Below, piece by piece: positions 25,593 to 34,645 of a stretch of 64,000 nucleotides of DNA; the first letter of the stretch is position 1; each line of letters opens with the position of its first letter. Made by a program: the position numbers and the translations under genes. The stretch is from NCBI GenBank assembly GCA_902591185.1, contig CACIZU010000004.1, positions 1 to 64,000 of the forward strand, read 5' to 3'. The notes beneath the pieces were generated by a model. That model searched no databases and had not been told where the DNA came from. It saw only the letters and a list, made by a program, of their open reading frames with translations. This DNA is from an uncultured Pelagibacteraceae bacterium. GTDB taxonomy: Bacteria; Pseudomonadota; Alphaproteobacteria; Pelagibacterales; Pelagibacteraceae.

Positions 25593-26831
25593 ATGAAATT
25601 AACTAGAATAATATTAAGTTTTATTTCTGCAGTAGCGATTTTATTCTCTATGTCAGCAACTTCTTTTGCAAAAGTTGTTGGAGATAAGATTGTTTTAGGT
25701 GCTGCTGTTTCTCTAACTGGAAAATACTCTTCTAATGGTGTTCATACTCAAAATGGTTATAATATGGCCGTTGATAGAATTAATAGCATGGGCGGAGTTA
25801 AAGTCGGTGGAAAAACTTATAAGTTTGAAATCATTTACTATGATGATGAATCAAACCCAAAAAGAGCAGCTCAATTAGCAGAAAGATTAATAAGTCAAGA
25901 TGGTGTTGAATTTATGCTTGGACCATATAGTTCAGGTTTAACTAAAGCTATGGCACCAGTTACTGAAAAATATGGTGTTCCAATGGTAGAGGCGAATGGT
26001 GCTTCTAGATCTTTGTTTACAAAAGGATACAAATATCTCTTTGCAGTATTAGCTCCAGCTAACTTATATCTTGATGTTGCAATTAAAACTGCTGTTGAAT
26101 TGAACGGTGGTAAAGGTGTTAAAGTTGCAATGGCTTTTGAACAAGATGCCTTTTCACAAGATGTTAGATTAGGTATTTTGGATGCTATCAAAGAAACTGG
26201 TTCTACAAAGGTTATTGACGATAAATTACCAAAAGAACTGAACGATATGGCTGCTACTTTAGTAAAAGTTAAACAAATGAAGCCAGATGTTTTAGTAGTA
26301 TCAGGTCACACTAAAGGTGCATTAACTGCAATTAGACAAATCGCTGAGATGAAAGTTGATGTTCCAATGTTAGCAATGACACACTGTGATGCTGCGAAAC
26401 TATCTAAGCAACATGGTAAAAATTCTCAATATGCTTTATGTGCTTCTCAATGGCACAAAACACTAACTTATAAAGATGATTTCTTTAAAGATGGTATGAC
26501 ATATGATGCAGATTTTAATAAAATGTTTGGATATGCGCCTCCATATCAAGCAGCAGAATCTTCAGCTGCTTTATTGGTTTTCAAAGATGCTTTTGAAAGA
26601 GCAAATTCTTTCGATCAAAAGAAAGTAAGAGATGCTCTTGCTGCTACTGATATGCAAACTTTTTATGGAAACATAAAATTTGCTCCAGGTGGTCAAAATG
26701 TTTCTAAACCGATGGTATTATTCCAAGTTATGTGTGATGCTGCAGGAAAATGTGAAAATAAAGTTGTTGCTCCTCTAAAATGGGCTTCAGCTAAGTTGAT
26801 ACATCCTGTGCCTAAGTGGTCTGAAAGATAA
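25593..26831 (+). CDS. branched-chain-type ABC transporter substrate-binding protein
   Basis: 412 residues. Signal peptide to about residue 26 (SATSFA-KVV), then a type 1 periplasmic binding fold: KIVLGAAVSLTGKYSSNGVHTQNGYNMAVDRINSMGGV, IIYYDDESNPKRAAQLAERLI, MLGPYSSGLTKAMAPVTEKYGVPMVEANGA. LivJ/amide family; ligand not predictable. Strong RBS, and a hairpin terminator between it and the permease genes fits higher expression of the binding protein. Confidence 0.9.
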   Translation: MKLTRIILSFISAVAILFSMSATSFAKVVGDKIVLGAAVSLTGKYSSNGVHTQNGYNMAVDRINSMGGVKVGGKTYKFEIIYYDDESNPKRAAQLAERLISQDGVEFMLGPYSSGLTKAMAPVTEKYGVPMVEANGASRSLFTKGYKYLFAVLAPANLYLDVAIKTAVELNGGKGVKVAMAFEQDAFSQDVRLGILDAIKETGSTKVIDDKLPKELNDMAATLVKVKQMKPDVLVVSGHTKGALTAIRQIAEMKVDVPMLAMTHCDAAKLSKQHGKNSQYALCASQWHKTLTYKDDFFKDGMTYDADFNKMFGYAPPYQAAESSAALLVFKDAFERANSFDQKKVRDALAATDMQTFYGNIKFAPGGQNVSKPMVLFQVMCDAAGKCENKVVAPLKWASAKLIHPVPKWSER

Positions 26832-26848
26832 AATAAAATAAAATAATC

Positions 26849-26878
26849 AAGCCCCCTAGTAATAGGGGGCTTTTTTTT
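26849..26878 (+). terminator. intrinsic terminator/attenuator between binding protein and permease genes
   Basis: GCCCCCT-AGTAAT-AGGGGGC stem (26851-26870) followed by eight T. It sits 20 bases after the binding-protein stop and 20 bases before the permease start, so partial readthrough would give excess binding protein over membrane components. Confidence 0.9.
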
Positions 26879-26897
26879 ATATAACCCAAAAAGTTTT

Positions 26898-27791
26898 ATG
26901 GATTTTCTTGTATTTCAATACCCAATGATAACTGTTCAAGCTTGTTTAGACGGTATTCTTCTTGGAATTTTATTTGCATTGATTGCTTATGGTATGGCTC
27001 TTCAATGGGGAGTAATGAACATCATAAATATTGCGCAAGGCGATCTGGTTATTTTAGGAGGTTACATTGCATACTTTATGTATCTTTATGGAATACACCC
27101 AGCATGGGGAGTTATTGTTGCTCCAATTATAATGTACTTTGTAGGTATAGGAATTTATAAATTAGTTATAAATAAAGTTGTAGATAGAGACTTATTTATC
27201 TCAATTTTAGCTACTTTTGGAATAAGTATTCTTTTCATGCAATTAATGAACTTTGCATTTGGTGCAGACGTAGTTCTTGCAAACTCTGGTTACGGAACAA
27301 CTATGTTGTTTGATAGCAATGTTGTATTGCCAAATTCAAAAATATTTTCAGCATTTATTAGTATTTTATTCGCAGTCTGTTTAGTTATTTATATGAAAAA
27401 ATCTAAGCTAGGACGGGCAATTAGAGCTACAGCTCAAAACGCAAGAGCCGCAAAGATTTTAGGAGTTGATACAGAAAAAGTTTATGCAGCAACCTTTGGC
27501 ATTAATGCAGCACTTTGTGGTGTTGCTGGTGCATTGGTATCTATAACTTTCACAATCCACCCATATATGGGACTTCCTTATACGATTAGATCCTTCATGA
27601 TTGTAATTGTTGCAGGTCTTGGAAATTTACCTGGTGTTGCAATGTCAGGAATGGGCTTAGGAGTATTTGAAGAGTTTGCAGATTATATTTTAGGAACAGA
27701 ATTTAGGATTGGATCAGTATTTTTACTTCTAGTTTTAATCCTAGTTTACAGAAGGTTTAAACTCTCAAAAAAAAGAGAGTATTTAAAATGA
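26898..27791 (+). CDS. livH: ABC transporter permease LivH-type (system 1)
   Basis: 297 residues with about eight membrane helices. Family motifs are GMALQWGVMNIINIAQGDLVILGGY near the N-terminus and the ATP-binding-protein contact ATAQNARAAKILGVDTEKVYAATFGINAALCGVAGAL. It forms the membrane channel with the following LivM-type protein. Seven bases separate the two genes. Confidence 0.9.
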   Translation: MDFLVFQYPMITVQACLDGILLGILFALIAYGMALQWGVMNIINIAQGDLVILGGYIAYFMYLYGIHPAWGVIVAPIIMYFVGIGIYKLVINKVVDRDLFISILATFGISILFMQLMNFAFGADVVLANSGYGTTMLFDSNVVLPNSKIFSAFISILFAVCLVIYMKKSKLGRAIRATAQNARAAKILGVDTEKVYAATFGINAALCGVAGALVSITFTIHPYMGLPYTIRSFMIVIVAGLGNLPGVAMSGMGLGVFEEFADYILGTEFRIGSVFLLLVLILVYRRFKLSKKREYLK

Positions 27792-27798
27792 TGAAAAA

Positions 27799-28851
27799 AT
27801 GAGTAAAAATAACTTAATTTTATATGCTGCTATTTTAGTTTTTGGATTAGCTGCTCCATTTATATTCCCTGCGTTTAAAGTTCAATTATCAATTCTTTGT
27901 GTCTTAATTGTTTTAGCAATAACTTGGAACATTCAAGGTGGTGAGATGGGATATAATTCGTTTGGTAATATTTTGTTCTACGGTCTTGGAATGTATCTTT
28001 GTGCATCAGTTCAAGTAGGTATGTTTTTTCCATTAGCAGAATGGACTGAAAGTGGTGGTGAAAAAACATTTGTTCATACACCAGCTCAGTTTTTTCAGGG
28101 GATGGCTGTTGGATTAGTTGTTGCTGCGGTAGTTCCAACTATTGTTGCAGGTTTGATTGGATATTCTATTTTGGGTCTAAGAGGACATTATTTTGCAATT
28201 TGTACATTAGGTTTAGGAGTAGCTGCAGGTGAAATTTCAGGAGGAATAGAAATAATTGGAGCGGGACAGGGATTTACAACTCCACCTTTTCCTAACATTG
28301 GAAGTTTAGAGGCAAGAGGAGAGTTTTTTTATTTCCTAAGTTTCTTTACTTTAATACTCACATTTATTGCAGTGCGTTCAATTTATTCTACGAGATTTAA
28401 ATTAATACTAAATGCCATAAGAGATAATGAGGATAAAGCTGAGGCGATGGGTATTGAAACAATGAAATATAAAATTATTGGCTGGATGATATCAGCTTTC
28501 TTTTGTGGTTTGGCTGGTGGAATAATGGGAGGCTTAGTTGGATACATTGATTCTACGGACGTTGCATTTGATGGAAGAGAGATGGGGGTATTTATGGTTT
28601 TGATGGCAATATTGGGTGGCAAAGGAACACTTTGGGGTCCAATTATTGGTGCAACTGTATTCCATATATTCAAAGAAGGTTTTTGGACTTTCTTCTTAGG
28701 TTGGCAGTATGTTGCTCTAGGAGTTTTAATTATTGTAATTGTAATTTATTTCCCAGAAGGAATTATGGGATGGTTAAGAGAAAAATATCCAGAGAGATTT
28801 GGCGAAGTAGTTGATGAAAAAGATCGTAAAGCACAGGTAGAACTTAAATGA
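27799..28851 (+). CDS. livM: ABC transporter permease LivM-type (system 1)
   Basis: 350 residues, about nine or ten helices. The LivM features LITWNIQGGEMGYNSFGNILFYGLGMYL-like opening and LILNAIRDNEDKAEAMGIETMKYKIIGWMISAFFCGLAGG coupling loop are present. An external loop (about 80-95, SGGEKTFVHTPAQ) is longer than in E. coli LivM. The stop overlaps the next start by four bases (ATGA). Confidence 0.9.
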   Translation: MSKNNLILYAAILVFGLAAPFIFPAFKVQLSILCVLIVLAITWNIQGGEMGYNSFGNILFYGLGMYLCASVQVGMFFPLAEWTESGGEKTFVHTPAQFFQGMAVGLVVAAVVPTIVAGLIGYSILGLRGHYFAICTLGLGVAAGEISGGIEIIGAGQGFTTPPFPNIGSLEARGEFFYFLSFFTLILTFIAVRSIYSTRFKLILNAIRDNEDKAEAMGIETMKYKIIGWMISAFFCGLAGGIMGGLVGYIDSTDVAFDGREMGVFMVLMAILGGKGTLWGPIIGATVFHIFKEGFWTFFLGWQYVALGVLIIVIVIYFPEGIMGWLREKYPERFGEVVDEKDRKAQVELK

Positions 28852-29588
28852 GCATTTTAGAAGTCAATAATGTAAACAAATCATTTGGTGGTGTTAAAGC
28901 TAACGTTGACATTTCGATGAATGTTGAAAAAGGCAAAATAGTTGGATTAATTGGTCCTAATGGATCAGGTAAAACTACTTTATTTAACTCGATAGTTGGA
29001 ACTTATCCAATAGACAATGGATCAATAAAATTTAATGCAAAAGAAGTTTCAGAACTTCCCGTTCCAGTTATTGCTAAACTAGGCTTGCTAAGAACATTTC
29101 AGCAAACGAGAATTTATGGAAAACTTAACTGTATAGAAAATATGCTTATTAGTCACAAAGGTAGTGACGCAAATTTAATGAAAATATTTTCAAAAATTCC
29201 ACAGGAATTAACAGAAAAAGCTGAAAATTTACTAAATTTTGTAGGGTTATTTCAAAAAAGAAAACTTAGAGCAGGGGACCTTTCCTTTGGTCAACAAAAG
29301 TTATTAGAACTTGCAATGGCATTAATGAATGAACCTGAAATGTTGCTATTAGATGAACCCACAGCTGGAATTAATCCAACACTAATAAATGGAATTATTG
29401 ATAGATTAATTAAGGTAAATCAAGATTTTGGGATAACACTTTTGGTAATCGAGCACAATATGAGAGTAATCATGCAATTAGCAGAAAACATTTTTTGTTT
29501 AGCACATGGAAAAATGCTTGCAAATGGTTCACCAGAAGAAATTAAAAATGATAAGCGTGTGATTGATGCTTATTTAGGAGCACAATAA
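28848..29588 (+). CDS. livG: ABC transporter ATPase LivG-type (system 1)
   Basis: 246 residues. Walker A GPNGSGKTT, Q-loop region LRTFQQTRIY, signature LSFGQQKLLELAMALM (SFGQQ in place of SGGQQ), Walker B MLLLDEPTAGI and H-loop VIEHNM are in order. Length fits LivG. It overlaps LivM by four bases and its stop meets the LivF start. Confidence 0.92.
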   Translation: MSILEVNNVNKSFGGVKANVDISMNVEKGKIVGLIGPNGSGKTTLFNSIVGTYPIDNGSIKFNAKEVSELPVPVIAKLGLLRTFQQTRIYGKLNCIENMLISHKGSDANLMKIFSKIPQELTEKAENLLNFVGLFQKRKLRAGDLSFGQQKLLELAMALMNEPEMLLLDEPTAGINPTLINGIIDRLIKVNQDFGITLLVIEHNMRVIMQLAENIFCLAHGKMLANGSPEEIKNDKRVIDAYLGAQ

Positions 29589-30373
29589 TGTCAAATCAAT
29601 ATGAAGTTTTAGGTAAAGCTCCAACTGTAGATGATTTGAAAAAATTATCTCCTGATGAAATTCATTTAACAATTAAAGGTTTAAACGCTGGTTATGGAAA
29701 GATGGAAATTCTTCATAATTTTGATTTATTTGTGAACAAGGCTCAGTCACTTTGTTTGATAGGACCTAATGGTGCAGGTAAATCAACTATTCTTCATTCA
29801 ATATATGGTTTCACAAATATATTTTCAGGTCAGATAGATGTAGAAGGAAAAGAAATTACAAATTTATCTCCAGCAGAAAAATTAAAATTAGTTGGGATTG
29901 CATATATATTACAAGACAACTCTGTTTTTCCCGACATGACAGTAGAGGAAAATTTATTAATGGGAGGTTACATAAAAGACAAAACAGACGAGTCTTATGA
30001 GGAAGCTGAGAGAATTTTTGAAAAATATGAAAGACTAAGAAATAGAAGAAGTCAACCTGCTAAAGTTTTATCCGGTGGTGAGAGAAGATTGTTGGAAATA
30101 TCTAGAGCGTTGGTAATGAAACCATCTATTTTATTAGTAGATGAACCCTCAATTGGTTTAGAACCAAGATATATAGATATGGTTTTTGAAATATTAAGAG
30201 ATCTACAAGAAAATGAAAAAAAAACTATTATACTTGTTGAACAAAATGCCAAGAAAGGTCTTGAGTTTGCTGATATTGGTTATGTCTTAGTATCAGGTCA
30301 AACAGCTATTGCTGGAAAAGGAAATGATTTATTAGAAAACCCAGATGTTGGTAGACTATTTCTTGGTGGTTAA
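29588..30373 (+). CDS. livF: ABC transporter ATPase LivF-type (system 1)
   Basis: 261 residues with about 25 extra residues at the N-terminus (YEVLGKAPTVDDLKKLSPDEIHLTI) before the usual ABC domain. Walker A GPNGAGKST, Q-loop YILQDNSVFP, signature LSGGERRLLEISRAL, Walker B ILLVDEPSIGL, H region LVEQNAKKGLEFAD. Completes a five-gene importer. Its stop shares a base with the azlC start. Confidence 0.92.
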   Translation: MSNQYEVLGKAPTVDDLKKLSPDEIHLTIKGLNAGYGKMEILHNFDLFVNKAQSLCLIGPNGAGKSTILHSIYGFTNIFSGQIDVEGKEITNLSPAEKLKLVGIAYILQDNSVFPDMTVEENLLMGGYIKDKTDESYEEAERIFEKYERLRNRRSQPAKVLSGGERRLLEISRALVMKPSILLVDEPSIGLEPRYIDMVFEILRDLQENEKKTIILVEQNAKKGLEFADIGYVLVSGQTAIAGKGNDLLENPDVGRLFLGG

Positions 30374-31077
30374 TGATTAATAGAGAATTTTTTTTTAAAG
30401 GTTATAAATCTATACTGGCTCATGACAGCCCAGCTATTGCATTAGGTTGTTGTTTCATTGCGATTGGTGCACTTCTTAAAAATTTAGGATTTAATATCCA
30501 AGAAAGTATTTTTTCTACAATGTTAACTTATGCTTTGCCAGGATCATTGGTAATGGCAGAGTCTTTATTAGTTGGTGCTTCTTTATTAAATATTTTTTTG
30601 GCTGTTTGGTTTGTTAATGCCCGACTTTATCCTATGGCTGTATCATTATTTCCTTTGATGATGCATGAAAGTCAACCAAAGTGGAAATATTATTTTTCTT
30701 GTCATTTTATTGCTGTTTCTGCGTGGTTAATTATGAAAAGTAATTATAAATCAATACCTAAAGAACAACGTATTGATTATTGGATTGGGATTGGAAGCGC
30801 AACTTGGAGCATAGCAGTAATAGGTACTTTTATTGGTTTTTTTTCTTCAGAGTTTCTAAACAAAGATTTGATGATGGGATTAGCAATTTTAAACCCTATT
30901 TATTTTTTATGTATGATGGTCGGTGCTTCTAAAACAATACAAATTTCTTTATCAGTTTTGTTGGGGGCAATACTAGGACCAATTTTTTATTTTTTATCAC
31001 CAGAGTGGTCAATTTTATTAGGAGGAGTAGTTGGTGGTACAATTGCATACTTTGTAGGAGAGTTTAATGTCAGCTAA
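30373..31077 (+). CDS. azlC: AzlC-family transporter subunit
   Basis: 234 residues with several hydrophobic helices. ALGCCFIAIGALLKNLGFNIQESIFSTMLTYALPGSLVMAESLL and the repeat-like second half match AzlC, the large subunit of a branched-chain amino-acid exporter. It is fused by overlap to the Liv genes (one base) and to the AzlD gene (11 bases), so import and export proteins share a transcript. Confidence 0.85.
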   Translation: MINREFFFKGYKSILAHDSPAIALGCCFIAIGALLKNLGFNIQESIFSTMLTYALPGSLVMAESLLVGASLLNIFLAVWFVNARLYPMAVSLFPLMMHESQPKWKYYFSCHFIAVSAWLIMKSNYKSIPKEQRIDYWIGIGSATWSIAVIGTFIGFFSSEFLNKDLMMGLAILNPIYFLCMMVGASKTIQISLSVLLGAILGPIFYFLSPEWSILLGGVVGGTIAYFVGEFNVS

Positions 31078-31390
31078 TATTATTTATGCAATTATTGTCA
31101 CTTCACTTGCAACTTTTCTATCAAGATTTTTAGGCGCAATAAGCTCGGAAAGAATAAAAGAAACATCAAAATTATTTAAATGGTTTAATTGTTTGGCTTA
31201 TGCAACGTTAGCCGCTTTGATTGCTAGAACTATTATTTTTCCAGTAGGAGTTTTGATAGATGCAAGCTACATGAGCAGATTAGCTGTTGTAATTTTGTCT
31301 TTAATTGTTTTTTTTATTTCAAAAAAAAATTACGTATATCCAACTATTTTTTCTGCTGCATGTATGGCTATTTTAAATAATTATTTTTAA
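31067..31390 (+). CDS. azlD: AzlD-family transporter subunit
   Basis: 107 residues with four hydrophobic segments, as in AzlD. The N-terminus contains TSLATFLSRFLGAISS, matching the conserved TxxxRxxPF region, and a later motif is ATLAALIARTII. It is the small partner of AzlC. The gene overlaps azlC by 11 bases. Confidence 0.82.
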   Translation: MSANIIYAIIVTSLATFLSRFLGAISSERIKETSKLFKWFNCLAYATLAALIARTIIFPVGVLIDASYMSRLAVVILSLIVFFISKKNYVYPTIFSAACMAILNNYF

Positions 31391-31430
31391 ATAAAATTGA
31401 TTTATTTACAAAGTTAACTTAGAATTTGTT

Positions 31431-32342
31431 ATGCAAAATATAGTTGGTCTTGAAATACAAGAGCATGAAAAATCAAAACGAATAATTAATATTAATTTAG
31501 ATGACGAGATTATTAAAAAATTAATTTTTCCTTTTAATAAATTTGATTTAACAGCATTGGAACTGAAACCATTTACTCGATTTACTATCGCAAAAAGTTT
31601 AGACGATCTAACCAATAATAAATTAAGTAAATTGATGAATAAAATATTAAGGGATAGAGCTACAGGATGTTTCATAATAGGTCCTAAAAATATTTCTTCA
31701 AAGATTAACGATAAATTTTTAGTAAAACTTTCTACCGCTATTGCTCATTTAATTGGAGTGCCTAATCATGACTCAATGGCTGGAAAATACTACGCAAGAT
31801 TTGAAGTTAAACATGAAGACAAAAGTGATTCATATTTAAGAAAAGCTTATAGAAATATGGATCTTCACACAGATGGAACCTATGTAAAAGAAACTACGGA
31901 TTGGTTGATAATGACAAAAATAAATGAACAAAATGCAAAAGGCGGTGAAACTGCAATGTTGCATCTTGATGACTGGGAACATTGCGAAGATTTGTTTAAC
32001 GATCCAGTAGGTAAACAAAATTTTATTTGGGGATCACCTAAAAGCAAAAATATAGATTACAAAGTTGAACATCCTGTCTTTTCTTCGGATGAAGAAGGAA
32101 GACCTCAAATCTCTTACATAGATCAATTTCCAGAGCCAAAAAATATGGAACAAGGAAATTTTTTACAAAAATTGTCAGACGGTTTAGAGGAAAGTAATAA
32201 TAAGATTATAACCAAATTGCCTGTCGGGAATACTATTATTGCAAATAATTACTTCTGGTTACATGGCCGAAAACCTTTTGAAGAAAATAAGGAATTAAAC
32301 AGAGAATTGTTGAGAATTAGAGGCTCTTTTTTTGTTAATTAA
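31431..32342 (+). CDS. glaH: CsiD/GlaH-type glutarate 2-hydroxylase (Fe(II)/2-oxoglutarate)
   Basis: 303 residues, colinear from memory with E. coli CsiD/GlaH: FTRFTIAKSLDDLTNNKL, TAIAHLIGVPNHDSMAGKYYARFEVK, SYLRKAYRNMDLHTDGTYV, GGETAMLHLDDWEH, GRPQISYIDQF, NNYFWLHGRKPF. The iron ligands would be H146, D148 and H278; the spacing equals that of the E. coli enzyme. The reaction is glutarate to L-2-hydroxyglutarate in lysine/glutarate use. The usual partner L-2-hydroxyglutarate dehydrogenase is not next to it. Confidence 0.9.
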   Translation: MQNIVGLEIQEHEKSKRIININLDDEIIKKLIFPFNKFDLTALELKPFTRFTIAKSLDDLTNNKLSKLMNKILRDRATGCFIIGPKNISSKINDKFLVKLSTAIAHLIGVPNHDSMAGKYYARFEVKHEDKSDSYLRKAYRNMDLHTDGTYVKETTDWLIMTKINEQNAKGGETAMLHLDDWEHCEDLFNDPVGKQNFIWGSPKSKNIDYKVEHPVFSSDEEGRPQISYIDQFPEPKNMEQGNFLQKLSDGLEESNNKIITKLPVGNTIIANNYFWLHGRKPFEENKELNRELLRIRGSFFVN

Positions 32343-32375
32343 TTCAATATAATCAATATAAAGTAATCAAAATTT

Positions 32376-33143
32376 ATGAATTTAGGATTTATTGGTACTG
32401 GAAAAATTGCATCTTCTGTAATTACTGGAATCTGTAAATCTAAAATTAAGTATAAAAAAATTATAATTTCTCAAAGAAATAAAAAAATTGCTCAAACTTT
32501 AAAGAGAAAATTTAAAAAGATTATTATTTTTAAAGATAATCAACAAATAATTGATAAATGTGATTGGGTATTTTTATCAGTTACACCAACGGTAGGTGAG
32601 AAAATTATCAAAGATTTAAAATTTAAATCGAAACAAACTATTATTAGTTTTATTTCAACAATAACATTATCTCAATTAAAAAAAGCCATTAAAGTAAAAG
32701 CAAATATTGTAAGAGCAATACCATTACCCCCAATAGCATTAAGAAAAGGACCAGTGCCTATTTGTCCACCTAATTCAAAAGTAAAAAAATTCTTTAATCA
32801 ATTAGGAACAACTGTAGAGATTAAAAATGAAAAATCTTCTATTAATTTTTGGTCTACTTCCGGAATGATGGCACCTTTTTATGAGCTACTAAGAGTTATG
32901 ACCGATTGGCTGGTGAAACGTGGAGTAAAAAGAGATAATGCCCAAAAATATATTACATCTTTATTTTTAGCTTTGTCTGAAGATGCTGTTGTAAATTCTA
33001 AAGAAGATTTAAAACATTTAGTGAAAGAATCTCAAACACCCAAAGGTCTTAATGAACAAGGTATTAAAGAATTAACTAAAGCTAGTTTTTATAAGTCATT
33101 AGAAAAAACTTTAAATAGTATTCATAAAAGACTTAATAAATAA
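32376..33143 (+). CDS. pyrroline-5-carboxylate-reductase-like oxidoreductase
   Basis: 255 residues. The N-terminal Rossmann motif MNLGFIGTGKIASSVITGI and the middle IVRAIPLPPIALRKGPVPICPP correspond to the ProC pattern (VxRxMPNxPxxxxxG). The C-terminal helical domain has QTPKGLNEQGIKEL, like the ProC V-x-S-P-G-G-T-T segment but altered. The substrate is therefore probably not P5C itself. It sits between the two Liv systems, five bases before the second one. Confidence 0.75.
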   Translation: MNLGFIGTGKIASSVITGICKSKIKYKKIIISQRNKKIAQTLKRKFKKIIIFKDNQQIIDKCDWVFLSVTPTVGEKIIKDLKFKSKQTIISFISTITLSQLKKAIKVKANIVRAIPLPPIALRKGPVPICPPNSKVKKFFNQLGTTVEIKNEKSSINFWSTSGMMAPFYELLRVMTDWLVKRGVKRDNAQKYITSLFLALSEDAVVNSKEDLKHLVKESQTPKGLNEQGIKELTKASFYKSLEKTLNSIHKRLNK

Positions 33144-33148
33144 TTTTA

Positions 33149-33937
33149 ATGTCTGAAAATATTTTAGAAATAAATAGTTTATCAAAATATTTTGGTGGTT
33201 TAGCTGCTGTATCTGATTGTTCTTTAAATGTTAAGAGAGGAACTATAACTGGTATCATTGGACCAAATGGATCTGGTAAAACCACTTTGTTTAATTTGAT
33301 AGCTGGTAATTTAAAATCATCAAGTGGAGAAGTCACTTTTGATGAAGAAAATATTACCGACGTTCCTTCTTATGAATTATTTTCGAAAGGGTTACTTAGA
33401 ACTTTTCAAATTGCACATGAGTTTACAAACTTATCAGTATTAGAAAATTTAATGATGGTCCCAGGAAACCAGTCTGGTGAAAAATTGATGACTGCATTAT
33501 TAAAACCAAAACTAGTTGTAGAAGAGGAATCTGCTGTAAAAGAAAAAGCAAAAGAAGTTGTTGATTTTTTAAATTTAGGTCATTTATCAAATGAATTAGC
33601 TGGCAATTTATCAGGCGGACAAAAGAAATTATTAGAGTTAGGTAGAACGATGATGGTAGATGCTAAACTAGTATTGTTAGATGAAGTAGGTGCTGGTGTT
33701 AATAGAACTTTACTTAAGGATCTTGGGACTGCAATTGAAAAACTTAATAAAGAGAAGGGGTATACTTTCTGTATGATTGAACATGACATGGATTTTATAG
33801 GAAGATTATGTGATCCAGTAATAGTTATGGCAGAGGGTTCAGTTTTATTTGAAGGGTCTGTAGAAGAGGCAAAAAAAGATGAAAAAGTAATTGAGAGTTA
33901 TTTAGGAAGAGGTTCGAAACTTAGGGAAGCAAATTGA
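33149..33937 (+). CDS. livG: ABC transporter ATPase LivG-type (system 2)
   Basis: 262 residues. Walker A GPNGSGKTT, LRTFQIAHEF Q-loop, signature LSGGQKKLLELGRTM, Walker B LVLLDEVGAGV (DEVGAG instead of DEPTAG), H-loop MIEHDMDF. Gene order here is G-F-H-M, different from system 1 (H-M-G-F), so the two systems are not a simple tandem duplication. TGATG overlap with the next gene. Confidence 0.92.
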   Translation: MSENILEINSLSKYFGGLAAVSDCSLNVKRGTITGIIGPNGSGKTTLFNLIAGNLKSSSGEVTFDEENITDVPSYELFSKGLLRTFQIAHEFTNLSVLENLMMVPGNQSGEKLMTALLKPKLVVEEESAVKEKAKEVVDFLNLGHLSNELAGNLSGGQKKLLELGRTMMVDAKLVLLDEVGAGVNRTLLKDLGTAIEKLNKEKGYTFCMIEHDMDFIGRLCDPVIVMAEGSVLFEGSVEEAKKDEKVIESYLGRGSKLREAN

Positions 33938-34644
33938 TGGCATATTTTGAAGGTATTGAAATGACAGGTGGTTATGGTAATGGACCAGATATCATTAATT
34001 CTTGTACAGTTAATGTTAATAAAGGTGAAATAGTTTCAATTCTTGGACCAAATGGCGCTGGTAAGTCTACAGCTATGAAAGCTATGTTAGGTCTTCTTAA
34101 TTTAAAATCTGGTTCAGTAAAAATTGAAGGTAAAGATATTTCTAAATTATCCCCACAAGATAGAGTTAAAGAGGGAATATCTTTTGTGCCACAAACAAAA
34201 AATGTTTTTGCTGGAATGACAGTGGAAGAAAATTTAGAAATGGGTGCGTTTCTTATTAATATAGATTTAAAAGATGTGATTGAAGAAATTTATAATCTGT
34301 TTCCAATTTTAAAAGAAAAACGAAATCAGTTAGTTGGCGAGTTATCAGGTGGTCAAAGACAACAAGTAGCACTTGGTAGAGCTTTAATGATTAAGCCTAG
34401 CGTTTTAATGTTAGATGAGCCTACAGCGGGTGTTTCCCCAATTGTTATGGATGAATTATTTGATCATATAGTAAAAGTAAAAAAAACTAATGTTGCAATT
34501 TTAATGGTTGAACAAAATGCAAAACAAGCATTAAGTATTTCTGACAGAGGTTATGTTTTAGTTACTGGAGAAAATCGTTATTCAGGAACAGGAAATGAAT
34601 TATTAAATGATCCAAGAGTTAGAAGCTCATTCTTAGGCGGGTAG
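33937..34644 (+). CDS. livF: ABC transporter ATPase LivF-type (system 2)
   Basis: 235 residues from ATG 33937, which overlaps the previous TGA; a TTG one codon upstream is less likely. Walker A GPNGAGKST, Q-loop FVPQTKNVFAG, signature LSGGQRQQVALGRAL, Walker B VLMLDEPTAGV, H-like LMVEQNAKQAL. One base separates it from the permease. Confidence 0.92.
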   Translation: MAYFEGIEMTGGYGNGPDIINSCTVNVNKGEIVSILGPNGAGKSTAMKAMLGLLNLKSGSVKIEGKDISKLSPQDRVKEGISFVPQTKNVFAGMTVEENLEMGAFLINIDLKDVIEEIYNLFPILKEKRNQLVGELSGGQRQQVALGRALMIKPSVLMLDEPTAGVSPIVMDELFDHIVKVKKTNVAILMVEQNAKQALSISDRGYVLVTGENRYSGTGNELLNDPRVRSSFLGG

Positions 34645-34645
34645 T

